64,000 bases of DNA from Isoetes taiwanensis (Eukaryota; Streptophyta; Lycopodiopsida; Isoetales; Isoetaceae). The position numbers and the translations under genes were made by a program. The notes beneath the pieces are model-generated. The model saw nothing but the letters and a program-made list of their open reading frames with translations, did no database searches and was not told where the DNA came from. How positions within the stretch are numbered: the first letter of the stretch is position 1; each line of letters begins with the position of its first letter. Of this stretch, positions 45,862 through 56,996 are shown piece after piece. The stretch is from NCBI GenBank assembly GCA_021234155.1, contig JAJEKV010000047.1:1664494-1728493 (forward strand). Direction: 5' to 3'.

Positions 45862-46400
45862 ATGATAGAGAGAATTCGTGATAAGACGGCTAAGTTCTTC
45901 AACAATATCAACGGCAGGGATACTAACTGTAAGTCAAACAATTCGGCAGAGTGCAAAGGACCACATGGCGTGAAGAGCACATTCTGGAACTTCAGACAAC
46001 CTTGCAGGAACGTGATTCAGCACTTGAAGCAGCCAATAATCATACTGCTAATTCAGGAATAAAGCTAGACGAAGCAACAAGTTGTATTTCTGACCTGGAA
46101 GTTCAGCTAAGTACATCATTAAGCACAGCTGAACAAGCAGAAAATAAAGCAAAATCACTGAACAAGCCAGAGCTAAGATCACTGAACTTGAATCCCTGCT
46201 TGGAGCATCTAGTGCAGCAGCAGATGAAGCACGGAGTGAGGCAACTGCTTTAAAAGATAAGCTTGATATGGACAAGGCATCCGATTTGGATATGCAGCTA
46301 AGTTCATCGCTAAGTTCATCGTTTTCCAGAGCTGATGAAGCTAATAAAACTGTTGAAGACTTAAAAGCTTATATTACAATAAAGTCCTTGCTCCAGTAGC
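45862..46400 (+). pseudogene. Captured coiled-coil gene fragment
   Basis: Plus-strand heptad-rich frames: ELQTTLQERDSALEAANNHT, CISDLEVQLSTSLSTAEQAE (45951-46200), then in another frame GASSAAADEARSEATALKDK and LDMDKASDLDMQLSSSLSS (46190-46400). The break is near 46190. The orientation is opposite to the transposase genes and the style is that of plant coiled-coil (golgin or filament-like) proteins, so I read it as host sequence captured by the CACTA. The parent gene is not identified. Confidence 0.5.
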
Positions 46401-46426
46401 AAGGATGTCTATTCTATGAGCAATTA

Positions 46427-46693
46427 TTGCAGGGATCTGGTTTAAAAGGACTCTATGGTTTACACAAGCGCCTTAGAGCTGCATGCAAAGATAATAATCT
46501 TTTCTTTGGAAAGGAAAAGATTGATCACGAAGGGAAGGCAAGGAAAGTTAGCTTGGAAGAAATAGCCGGTCTCGAGAACAAGGTTTATAATCAGCAAGTT
46601 CCAAAAAGCATATTGATTTTCAAAGGGCAACTTATTGCAATAGTAGAAGGTAAAGGCTCCAAAATAAAAAGATGGGATAAAAGCAGAGAATAA
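46427..46693 (+). pseudogene. Captured exon-like fragment, unknown
   Basis: An 88-codon plus frame preceded by TTGCAG: GSGLKGLYGLHKRLRAACKD, then KVSLEEIAGLENKVYNQQVP and SILIFKGQLIAIVEGKGSK. It follows the coiled-coil fragment in the same orientation and may come from the same gene. Family not recognised. Confidence 0.35.
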
Positions 46694-46869
46694 AAAGCCT
46701 ATTTTATGAATTACGAGTTTCTTTTTCCCATTCCTAGCATGGAAGTTTATTTTCGAAGGCAGGAGCATCCAGTGCCTTGTGGGTACTCTTCCTCCTCGGC
46801 AAATTTCACGTACCTTACGAAAAAACAAAAGGATCCAACTAAAGAAAAAATCACCCATTTTGTTGAGAG

Positions 46870-47639
46870 AATCGCTCCATAATCCAAGCCATCAAACCCG
46901 GCTTTCTTCCGGCATGATTCAAAGTCTCAAAGAACAATGGAGTTGATCGGAGGCACAAAGCTTAGGATTTCCCACAACACTAAAATTGAAAGTAGTACTT
47001 GACCAGCTAGAAGGAAGACCTCGAGAAAGATCATTATAGGAATGATTGAAAACAAGGAAATATTGAAGATCAAACACCTGCCAAATTCAGTTTGGAACTT
47101 TGCCACTAAGCTGATTATCGAGAAAGATCGAGGAAGGCGAGATGTGCCATGTTTGCTAACGATGGAGGAATCGACGGACAATTGATTATGAGCAAAATCA
47201 AGATCAAGCATTCTGCATTGAGCTGACCAAGTTGCGGAGGAATAGAACCCCACAAAGAGTTGCTATTCAAATACAAACTTTTCGAGAGAAGAGCGGTTGC
47301 CAAGTTCGGGAGGGATACGACCGGAAAAACTATTTTGAGATGCGAGAAAACAAACCCAAGTTAACGAACACGGCCAATCCGAAAGGGAAGAATACCGAGA
47401 GCTTGTTATTGTAAACTTTGAGGGACTGCAAACTCGAAAGCATTGGCAATATCAGAAGTAATACTTCCATCAAACAAATTGTTATGAATCTCAAGAATAG
47501 TCATGTTGGGAAGCCCCCAAATGCCCTTTGGCAAAGAACCCGTGAAGTTGTTATCAGATATTCGAACCCTGATTCCTAGCATATGCAACAGTCTCCTCCC
47601 CTTTCTGATTGATGGCAAAATATTACCAGCATGCTCCAT
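46870..47639 (-). pseudogene. Captured LRR receptor-kinase fragment (CLAVATA/HAESA-like)
   Basis: Minus-strand pieces give leucine-rich repeats: DNNFTGSLPKGIWGLPNMTI, LEIHNNLFDGSI (47639-47406), SKSLYLNSNSLWGSIPPQLG (47303-47115) and at the end SYNDLSRGLPSS followed by VVGNPKLCAS in the next frame (near 46990). This is the C-terminal end of an LRR ectodomain where the ...F-GNPxLC motif precedes the membrane span. The wording resembles subfamily XI receptors for CLE/IDA peptides. Several frameshifts exist and no kinase part follows. Confidence 0.6.
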
Positions 47640-47747
47640 TAAGACTGTAATTTCAGAGTATCAAAGACAAAGTGACGCCACAAGAATTAATATTGAAGCT
47701 GCAATTCAGCTTTTGGCTTCCAATGGCCTTATAATATATCATGCCAG

Positions 47748-47865
47748 AGAGCCTATGCAAAACAGAGAGCCTATGCAAGAAACCAGAGAGCCTATGCAAG
47801 AAACCAGAGAGCCTATGCAAGAAACCAGAGAGCCTATGCAAACAGAGAGCCTATGCAAACAGAAA
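47748..47865. repeat. 21-bp minisatellite inside the CACTA
   Basis: Six to seven tandem copies of GAGCCTATGCAAGAAACCAGA, the outer units shortened by deletion. In the plus frame it encodes repeated REPMQET units within a 145-codon frame (47503-47940), and in the minus frame LHRLSGF units. Coding status is unknown. Confidence 0.8.
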
Positions 47866-47940
47866 CTTACAATTTATAAATCAGGAATTTATGGATCCAC
47901 AGTGATGGGCCTGATGAGCAATCGAGCAAATAAGGGCTGA

Positions 47941-48860
47941 TGTTCCTGCTTCACTATTCTTGCTCCACGGTTCTTCTACGAAATAGAAACATGACCTAAG
48001 TCTGCTGCATGCTGGTCGCTATGTTCGAATGTAAATGAACGATTTGATTTACCTCTTTGAAAAAATCGGTGCGGCGGCTTTGGGAGAAAAAAACGTCCTG
48101 CCTGGATCACAGCCTGCTTCAAACACCTGCAGCGTACATTGTCTTCCCGCCCATTTGCACGCAAGCAATGGGCGCCAAGATTCGATAGAGCAAGAAAAAA
48201 AATTGATTACGAATCAAGGAGTTCAATGGTCGATGCATTGGAGTATTGGAGTTCAATGGTCGATGGTCGATATAGTATTTGGGTGGTCATGCATGCAATG
48301 AATAACGGTTTCAACCGTTAAAAAATGTTTGGTTCTACAATGTATGGCCCTCCAATGTGGCGTAAATATCCATTTACCAAGATTTTTGTCCTCAATTCCG
48401 TATTTTTGGCTGGCTCTCTTATGTTATATTCTTTCTTTTTGGCCCAAGAGCATCCCGTGCGATTCATATTTATTTGGTGTTCAAAAGTGTGCCGCATGCA
48501 TTTATAGGTGTTCTTCCAACCATTTTTGTAGGCATACATACCATTAGGATTTTTTTATTATTATTATAAGTTTGTTCCTCGGGAGAGGATTTGTTTTCTA
48601 AAGAGAATTACATCTATGTTCTTGCAATTAGGGCTATTGAGCAAAAACCTTTAACAACTTCAAAAAACTACTGGTGAAATTTTTGTCTTTGTCTATAAAG
48701 TTTTACATCCACTATCATACAATTTTCGTATAATACAATTCATGCCTACACCTTTCACGCCACCGATACCACAACCACCCATGTTTAGGTGATTTCGGGG
48801 TATGGTATAACCATTAAAGTGACTTCATTAAAGTTACACAATGTTGAACATTAACGTTGT
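47941..48860. other. CACTA interior, no recognisable gene
   Basis: About 900 bases. Contains a short direct repeat (GGAGTTCAATGGTCGATG at about 48218 and 48246). Short frames on both strands (48318-48547) have no motif. Confidence 0.45.
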
Positions 48861-48871
48861 AACTCCATTAC

Positions 48872-51800
48872 ACCGTACAACTGTGCATGCCAGAGGGTTC
48901 CCTCGAGGGTTTGAAGAGAGACCTCAAGAGGGAGAACGAAAAAAAACCCTCCCCATGCACCCGGTTCCAAACTTGCTACATAACGATGGCTAGTAACAAA
49001 AGCCGGACATCGTACAACTGTGCATGCCAGAAGGCTCGAAATGACATTTTGATTGCACGATTGCATCCGAAAGGTCAGAGTTATCCCAGGACACTAGGCT
49101 AGGAGTGCATTGAGCGAAAGGTTGACTAGTTGCCTATAGCAATTTGAGTTTGGCTTTGTTGGTCATAATACCTAGTTCGTACAGTAAGTTGGATGCTTTG
49201 GACTTATGCGCAGAGTTAGAACCCCATTCCGAGCTCGATAGTTTGGCCGAACTGGAGGAACAAGTCATTTTTCCGCCGTGCCCCTATGTCGAGAAAGGGG
49301 AAATTTGGGGATTGGCACATCCGTGTAGTGGATGGCCAATTTTTTTTTCATAGTCATTTCTTGGGACATAAGCTACCATTTGAACGGTGGGATTAACAGA
49401 TAGAGCTGTTTTGATTCCACGATAATTAAACCCTATTAAATCTGTAGGTTTTAGTATTTGGCAGCCTTCTCCACCTCTGAAGTTGTTGAGAGCTTGCATG
49501 CAGGGTTTCCTCGAGGTTTTGAAGATAGACCTCAAGAGGGAGAACGAGAAAACCCTCCCCATGCACCGGTTTCAAACTTGCCACGCAATGGCTAATAACA
49601 AGTTGGACATCGTACGACTGTGCATGCCAGAAGGCTCGAAATGAGAGTTCGATTGCACGATTGCATCCGAAAGGCCAGAGTTATCCTAGGGCACATGGTT
49701 GCGAAGTAGACAATCGATCAAATATCCAGATCACCAAATACATACTATCTTTAGACTATAGCACTAGGCTAGTTGTGCATTGAGCGAAAGGTTGACTAGC
49801 TGCCTATAGCAATTTGAGTTTGGCTTTGTTGGTCATAATACCTGGTTCCTATAGTAAGTTGGATGCTTTGGACTTATGCGCAGAGTTAGAACCCCATTCC
49901 GAGCTCGATAGTTTGGCCGAACTGGAGGAACAAGTCATTTTTCTGCCGTGCCCCTATGTCGAGAAAGGGGAAATTTGGGGATTGGCACATCCATGTGGTG
50001 GATGGCCAATTTTTTTTTTCAGGGTCATTTCTTGGGACATAAGCTACCATTTGAACGGTGGGATTAACAGATGGAGTTGTTTTGATTCCCCGATAATTAA
50101 ACCCTATTAAATCTGTAGGGTTTAGGATTTGGCAGCCTTCCCTACCTCTGAAGTTGTTGAGAGCTTGCGTGCAGGGTTCCCTCGAAGGTTTGAAGAGAGA
50201 CCTCAAGAGGGAGAACGAAAAAACCCTCCCCATGCACCAGTTCCAAACTTGCCACGCAACGATGGCTAGTAACAAGCTGGACATCGTACGACTGTGCATG
50301 CCAGAAGGCTCGAAATGACATTTGGATTGCACGATTGCATCCGAAAGGTCAGAGTTATCCCAGGGCACATGGTTGCGAAGTAGACAATCGATCAAATACC
50401 CAGATTACCAAGTACATACTATCTTTAGACTATAGCACTAGGCTAGGTGTGCATTGAGCGAAAGGTTGACTAGCTGCCTATAGCAATTTGAGTTTGGCTT
50501 TGTTGGTCATAATACCTGGTTCCTATAGTAAGTTGGATGCTTTGGACTTATGCGCAGAGTTAGAACCCCATTCCGAGCTCGATAGTTTGGCGAACCGGAG
50601 GAACAAGTCATTTTTTCTAGTGCCCCTATGTCGAAGAAAGGGAATTTGGGGATTGGCACATCCATGTGGTGGATGGCCAATTTTTTTTTTTTCAGATCAT
50701 TTCTTGGGACATAAGCTACCATTTGAGCGGTGGGGATTAGCAGATGGAGTTGTTTTGATTCCCCGATAATTAAACCCTATTAAATCTATAGGGTTTAGGA
50801 TTTGCAGACCTTCCCCACCTCTCAAGTTGTTGAGAGCTTGCATGCGGGGTTCTCTCGGGTTTTGAAGATAGACCTCAAGAGGGAGAACGAAAAACCCTCC
50901 CCATGCACCGGGTTTCAAACTTGCCCGCAATGGCTCGTAAACAAAGCGTGACATCGACATCGATGCATTTGTGCATGCGAAAGGCTCGAAATGACAGTTC
51001 GATTGCACGATTGCATCCGAAAGGTCAGAGTTATCCCACGGCACATGGTTGCGAAGTAGACAATCGATCAAATACCCAGATTACCAAGTACATACTATCT
51101 TTACACTATAGCACTAGGCTAGTAGTGCATTGAGCGAAAGGTTGACTAGTTGCCTATAGCAATTTGAGTTTGGCTTTGTTGGTCATAATACCTGGTTCCT
51201 ACAGTAAGTTGGATGCTTTGGACTTATGCCCAGAGTTAGAACCCCATTCCGAGCTCGATAGTTTGGCCGAACTGGTGGAACAAGTCATTTTTCCGCCGTG
51301 CCCCTATGTCGAGAAAGGGGAATTTTGGGGATTGGCACATCCATGTGGTGGATGGCCAATTTTTTTTTTCAGGATCATTTCTTGGGACATAAGCTACCAT
51401 TTGAACGGTGGGATTAACAGATGGAGTTGTTTTGATTCCCCGATAATTAAACCCTATTAAATCTGTAGGGTTTAGGATTTGGCGACCTTCCCTACCTCAC
51501 GAAGTTGTTGAGAGCTTGCGTGCAGGGTTCCCTTGAGGGTTTGAAGAGAGACCTCAAGAGGGAGAACGAAAAAACCCTCCCCATGCACCAGTTCCAAACT
51601 TGCCACGCAACGATGGCTAGTAACAAGCTGGACATCGTACGACTGTGCATGCCAGAAGGCTCGAAATGACATTTGGATTGCACGATTGCATCCGAAAGGT
51701 CGAAGTTATCCTGGGGCACATGGTTTCCGGTAGACAATCGATCAAATACCCGTTACCAAGTACATACTATCTTTACACTATAGCACTAGGCTAGGAGTGC

Positions 51801-52597
51801 ATTGAGCGAAAGGTTGACTAGTTGCCTATAGCAATTTGAGTTTGGCTTTGTTGGTCATAATACCTGGTTCCTACAGTAAGTTGGATGCTTTGGATTTATG
51901 CCCAGAGTTAGAACCCATTCCGAGCTCGATAGTTTGGCGGCCTGGTGGAACAAGTCATTTTTCCGCCCGTGCCCCCTATGTCGAAAAAGGGAAATTTGGG
52001 GATTGGCACATCCATGTGGTGGATGGCCAATTTTTTCAGGATCATTTCTTGGGACATAAGCTACCATTTGAGCGGTGGGATTAACAGATGGAGTTGTTTT
52101 GATTCCCGATAATTAAACCCTATTAAATCTGTAGGGTTTAGGATTTGGCACCTTCCCTACCTCTGAAGTTGTTGAGAGCTTTGCGGGGTTCCCTCGAGGG
52201 TTTGAAGGGAGACCTCAAGAGGGAGAACGGAAAAACCCTCCCCATGCACCGGTTCCAAACTTGCCCACTTTATAGCGATGGCTAGTAACAAAATTTGGAC
52301 ATCGTCTCGACTGTGCATGCCAGAAGGCTCGAAATGACATTTGGATTGCACGATTGCATCCGAAAGGTCAGAGTTATCCCAGGGCACATGGTTGCGAAGT
52401 AGACAATCGATCAAATACCCAGATTACCAAGTACATACTATCTTTACACTATAGCACTAGGCTAGGAGTGCATTGAGCGAAAGGTTGACTAGTTGCCTAT
52501 AGCAATTTGAGTTTGGCTTTGTTGGTCATAATACCTGGTTACTACAGTAAGTTGGATGCTTTGGACTTATTCCCAGAGTTAGAACCCCATTCCGAGG
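48872..52597. repeat. ~672-bp tandem array, about 5.5 units, in the CACTA
   Basis: The phrase TGCATTGAGCGAAAGGTTGA starts at 49106, 49776, 50450, 51126, 51798 and 52469, giving periods of 670, 674, 676, 672 and 671 bp. Units are highly similar; differences are mostly one- to few-base indels. Each unit has a plus frame (MSLALLVIIPGSYSKLDALD, about 70-98 codons) and, in some copies, a minus frame up to 169 codons. The array breaks off at CATTCCGAG and within a few bases the transposase C-terminal region begins. The monomer is not recognised. Confidence 0.88.
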
Positions 52598-55205
52598 TAT
52601 AAGTTGTTCCCTTGTTGTATAGCCTACCGTCACACTCATCAGGTGCTAGAAGCTTCAATTCTTCTTTATCTCTTGAGTTCAGATAAGGACAAACTGCAAA
52701 TCTACAATCTTGAGCAATCCAACCCTCGGCCATGCTCCCTTCAGGTCTTGCTAATTGACGAACAAAATCTTTGAGCACCTTCATAAATCGTTCGAGGAAA
52801 AACATCCATCGATATGATACTGGACCAGCCCACTCGATATCATCGACAAGATGAACAATTAAATGCACTTGGATGTCAAAAAGCTAGTGGGAAATCGTTT
52901 TCAAATAAGCACAATACTTCAAATACTAATTCTCTCATTCCTGGTAGGTCATTGACGGTAATCTCCCTCAATGACAACCACCTACAACATGGTATAACAT
53001 CAACATAAGTGAATTATTAACCATGAGAAGGTACAAGTGCTATACCTGCATAGTTTGGCTAGCTTGAAGATGGGTTCACAAATGTTTGAAGGTAGAGTAC
53101 CTGGTAGAACAATTGGCAAGTACTCCTACATGCAAGAAAGAGTGAATTTAAAAACAAACATCAATGAGTATAATAAGTGTGCATAACTTACCTCTAGTAA
53201 CTTGTGAAAGTCATGTGACTTGAGTCCTTGGAGCTTACCATCCTTTGTGCAACATTTGCATGGAAGAGGAGTAACCAGGTTAGATGCGTAGTGATTTTAA
53301 CGAAGCACACACCTTTTGATAGTCACCCTTTAGAACTTATGGAGGTGGTTTGTTTGATCTCATCCAAGCACATTGTGCAGGCTTGACTTGAAGTTGGTCT
53401 GCCCTTGCTCCTTCAGTGTCTTTCTCTCCCGTAATGTGTTTCCATATTGATTCTGACACATTTTTTATTATGTGCATGGGATCTAATAGGCTCGTGAACT
53501 TTAATTCGGTCCAATATGGCAATTGATAAAATCTTGAAAGCCACTTCATACCATCGGGAGGATCCATCACAATATCATCAGGTCCTTCACATACCCCCTC
53601 ATTGAATGCATCAATTCATGCTTTCTCTTCAACATTATTCCACAACTTAAACCAATCTTTTGAGGTCATTGACTTTTGTGGCACGTTGCTTTCAACTCTT
53701 CTCGACCTCAATGGATGATGTTCTGGAAGAAATTTATCGTGACCCTCAAAAACCATCTTCCTCATTTCTTTGGAGTAACGAGCCGTAACCTTCTCACCAC
53801 AACGCACACAGGCACACTTGCCTTTTGTTTGGAGTCCTACACTGCAATGTAAGGTCTTAAAAATGTTGTATCCACAACCACGTCAAATTGTAAATGGCTA
53901 TTTAACCACGCACCTGTACATACGGTGAGGCCTGGGTAGTCATGCATTGTCCACATCAAAATACCCCTCAAAATGAAGTTTTGTCCCGTAAATTTTGTCC
54001 TAGAAGCATCAACCATTGGCACTCCATCCCATAGTTGTAGAAGCTCATCAACTAACGGAGAAAGGTACACATCAAAATTCGTTGGTTGGGAAGGCCCCAA
54101 TGTTAGTCGATTTCAAAAAGATATTAAATTTATATTAAAGCAAATACCTGGAATGATCATGACCAACATTATGTGGCTACGCTTTATGGATTCATCTGGC
54201 GGAATATTGTAATTTACAAGCATTCGCGGCCGGAGGTTGACCAAGAGGCTCGTTGTGAAAATGGATTGAAGCCATCTGTTACCAACCCCATACTGAATGT
54301 GCCTAGGTTCGAGTTGCAAAATCGCACCATGTCTCCTCTATAAATTTCCATGCCCTAGAATCTGCAGGATAACGCATAATCCCGTCCTTGCTACGATGGT
54401 GTGCATGCCATGTCATGAGAGCAGCCTTTTCTTTCATTCTAAACATGTGCTTCATCTTTGGAATGATAGGAAAGTAACGTAATACTTTAGCGGGGACTTT
54501 ATCACTCAAAATCCATCCTTATACCTTCTTGATCCACATATGGGGCAAATCGGGTATAGTCCTTATTATCTTTATAATATAAAATGCATTCATTAGGACA
54601 CACGTGAATGCTTTCATACTCAAAACCAAGTGCCTTGATTAGTTTGCGTGCATCTTGCCGACTTTTAGGCATGTTATTTCCTTCTGGCAATAATTTTCCT
54701 ATGAACCTGCATTCTATATATTAGTAGATAATACAAAACTATGAGAATGGACACAAAGGAAGAGAGATGTACTTGAGTATAGCGTCAATAGCTATATTGG
54801 ATATCTTGTACTTGAGCTTGAATCTTTGAGTATTGATAGATTGACCGACAACCGCGATATTGTACAACCTTCATATAATTTTGCTGAAGCCTCCTTCATG
54901 ATGTATTCATCAACATATTGTGTTGGATATTCTTGGTCATTATTGTCATTAGTTGCATTCTCATGATGCTCCATATGTGTGTGTGTGTTCACATCTTCCA
55001 TGAGTTGCTCAAAAGTTGCAAAATCTTCTATAAGGTTGCGTGCAGTCTCATCATATGCATTGTCAATAGTAGCTGGTTCATCTCTTGCATTCTCAATTAA
55101 TGGTGGATTAGGTCTTTGGCTTCGAATAATCACTGGATTTTCCTTTATGATCTTATCTTTCGATGCAAGTTGTTTTGCAGACATTCGATGCCCATCCTCT
55201 CTCTT
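52542..55205 (-). CDS. TNP2-type CACTA transposase, main exons
   Basis: Minus-strand blocks in order: acidic region and KLYEGCTISRLSVNLSILK (55184-54840), NIAIDAILKYIS (shifted frame), MPEGNNMPKSRQDARKLIKA (54690-54502), VPAKVLRYFPIIPKMKHMFR and KDGIMRYPADSRAWKFIEET (54509-54303), LVNYNIPPDESIKRSHIMLV (54319-54113), NFDVYLSPLVDELLQLWDGV (54100-53837), EGHDKFLPEHHPLRS (53807-53616), FYQLPYWTELKFTSLLDPMH and IIKNVSESIWK (53570-53337), and the DUF4218 block MHLIVHLVDDIEWAGPVSYR (52868-52542). This is the full TNP2 (Transposase_21) layout that cuts element ends. Frame changes between blocks may be introns or lesions. Some blocks lack conserved residues, for example Cys pairs after the CPN motif, so activity is doubtful. 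Confidence 0.85.
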
Positions 55206-55457
55206 AAAGTAATAAGATTGTTAGTACATAATACTAATATGAAACCCAAAGACCAATAAGTTTTTCAATTTATAGTGGATAATTAAGACGTTGCATAGCG
55301 ATATGAAAGCTAACATACATATCAAACATAATACACATTATTCTAAAACTCAAAGTATTAAAGATTTAAAAAGACATGACAAGATGTAAGACACCAAGTC
55401 CTTCATTACACTAAAGCTTTAGAATCAAGTTTAGTTCACAATTGATAACTTGGTTTT

Positions 55458-56042
55458 TCAATCACTAACAAATTGTGGAGGAACATCTGTTCGTATTGGA
55501 TAGTCTAGAATCAACTCTTCACCTTTGAAAAGACTTCTTATAGCCATCACCATGACAAAACTATGACATTTTCCTGCCATATAAGGTTCTTGGTCATTAT
55601 TTCTTTCTTCAAACACACAATTCACTAGAGTTTTATTCCCTCCGCAACTATTGATTAATCCTGCTATATTTCCATGTTCTTAAATTGGACCATTAATATA
55701 GGTCCTTAAATTGTCCTCTTGTACTCCACTCATCTCCATGGAAGCTGCATTGTTATTACATCCATACACCATCATACGGAATGAGTATTGTGTCAATTTC
55801 TCCCACTCAGCTGACTTGTAAATAGGACCTCCATATATCATCAGTGACACCTCTCCATTGTAAGGAACCTTTACATCATTTAGAACAAATAAGCCTCTAC
55901 CAGCACCTGAGATTGTAGAATCTTTAATCATATATCTATTACTCCAATAAGAGAATATTTGACTTGTAGACGACAATGGCTCTTCACATAATCCAAGGCG
56001 CCTTCGATTAGCTTGCTTTAGCATCTTAACATCTAAAGGCAT
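55458..56042 (-). pseudogene. SET-domain (histone methyltransferase-like) frame inside the CACTA
   Basis: A 194-codon minus frame (MPLDVKMLKQANRRRLGL... to TGA at 55458) with one in-frame TAA at 55680-55682. It has the SET-domain landmarks in order: MIKDSTISGAGRGLFVLNDV (about residues 38-57), YNGEVSLMIYGG, GNIAGLINSCGGNKTLVNC (about 125-143), VMVMAIRSLFKGEELILDYP. These correspond to the AGRGLF, GNxxxxxNHxxxxN and GEELxxDY motifs that bind S-adenosylmethionine and lysine. The usual NHSC is here NSCGG, so catalysis is uncertain. Upstream frames (DNVESRCRARMHTL, LACSQ) may extend the N-terminus with shifts. It lies between the first exon and main exons of the transposase, same strand. A captured host gene or a spliced accessory domain are both possible. 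Confidence 0.72.
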
Positions 56043-56317
56043 GGATAAATTAGGCCTGAGAACAAGCTAAAGACAATTCATACTTCCCCATCATAGAGGC
56101 ACACAATGTATGCATGCGAGCACGACATCTAGACTCGACATTGTCTTTGAGTCCACCTCATCATCTTCTTCAGAAATATTTATCGAAACACCTTTTGAAA
56201 AACTAATATGACATAATTGAGTTGCACTTGTGATGTGATGTTATATGTCAAACACCATTACATAGAACTTAAAGGGAATAAAAATATGAAAGCAAATAAA
56301 CTTAACCATATACTAAC

Positions 56318-56587
56318 CTGTCCAGAAGTGGAATGATAGGGCAGGTTATGCTGCTTGCAAAAACTCTCTGGAGCACACCAAGATGGACCAACTTTTTGTA
56401 GATGATCTGCTATAACCATTGGTATCCGTTCATGTCGACCGCAACAATCTCTACACCAACAAGGTGAGAATTGGCCCGCATAACTCTCCCTTGGAAGAAT
56501 TGGTTGTTCTATTCCTTGTTTACGTAGCTCACGAGCCCTTCTCTTCCTCGTAGAGGCAGATAACCCAGCCAGGGGATCGCTTTGCAT
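56318..56587 (-). CDS. First exon of the CACTA gene: zinc-finger-like transposase-associated domain
   Basis: Starts MQSDPLAGLSASTRKRRARE and contains FSPCWCRDCCGRHERIPMVI then ADHLQKVGPSWCAPESF. The CxCxxC ... HL ... G pattern resembles the N-terminal transposase-associated domain of TNP2 proteins. It ends at a donor (GGACAG|GTTAGT). The ATG lies about 100 bases inside the subterminal repeats, as expected for a transcript initiated in the element's right end. Whether it splices to the SET frame, to the TNP2 exons, or to either, cannot be decided from sequence. Confidence 0.55.
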
Positions 56588-56689
56588 GTTGGAGCTGATT
56601 CTAAGAAGAAAGAAATCGCGAATTCAACAGAGGAAGGCGGCGCTGATGCTGAGAAACAAAGAAATAGAATAATTCAAAAGTTTTTAGAA

Positions 56690-56993
56690 CGTTATCTTTT
56701 GTAACGTAAGGGTCAGTTGTAACGCATTTCAACATCTAGCTTGAAACGCGTTTCAAAGTTGTAACGCATTTAATTTGTAACGCGTTTCAGAGGAGTTGTA
56801 ACGCATTTCAAACTTCCACTTTGAAACGCGTTTAAGAGTTGAAACGATATTTGTTTGTAATGCATTTCAAACATATTTGTAACGTGTTAGAAATGGATTT
56901 TGTTCTTTGTTACGCGCTACAACTAACTTTGCGTTTCAAAGTTTTAAAGCGTTACTATTAGAGCGTATCAAACCCCCCTAAATTCTATTAGTG
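56690..56993. repeat. Right subterminal repeat region of the CACTA
   Basis: Dense copies of GTAACGCATTTCAA, TTGAAACGCGTTTCAA and GTAACGCGTTTCA in both orientations, ending CTATTAGTG. As the upstream side of the transposase gene it probably also holds the promoter. Confidence 0.8.
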
Positions 56994-56996
56994 TTA

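Larger units (their letters stand above)
43493..56993 (-). mobile_element. CACTA (En/Spm) transposon, 13.5 kb, complete ends
   Basis: The left end reads CACTAGAAGAAAACCCC and the right end, read inward, CACTAATAGAATTTAGGGG. TTA flanks both sides (43490-43492 and 56994-56996), the 3-bp target duplication typical of CACTA elements. Subterminal regions (43493-43830 and 56690-56990) are packed with TTGAAACGC, GTAACGC and GCGTTTCAA in both orientations, the likely transposase-binding sites. Genes run on the minus strand: TNP2 transposase at the right, TnpA-type gene at the left. Between them lie captured host fragments and a satellite-like array. Confidence 0.92.

Noticed and set aside
49886-50395. 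169-codon minus-strand frame in the 672-bp array
   Set aside because: Present at this length in only one unit; other units break it, so it is reported only as part of the array.
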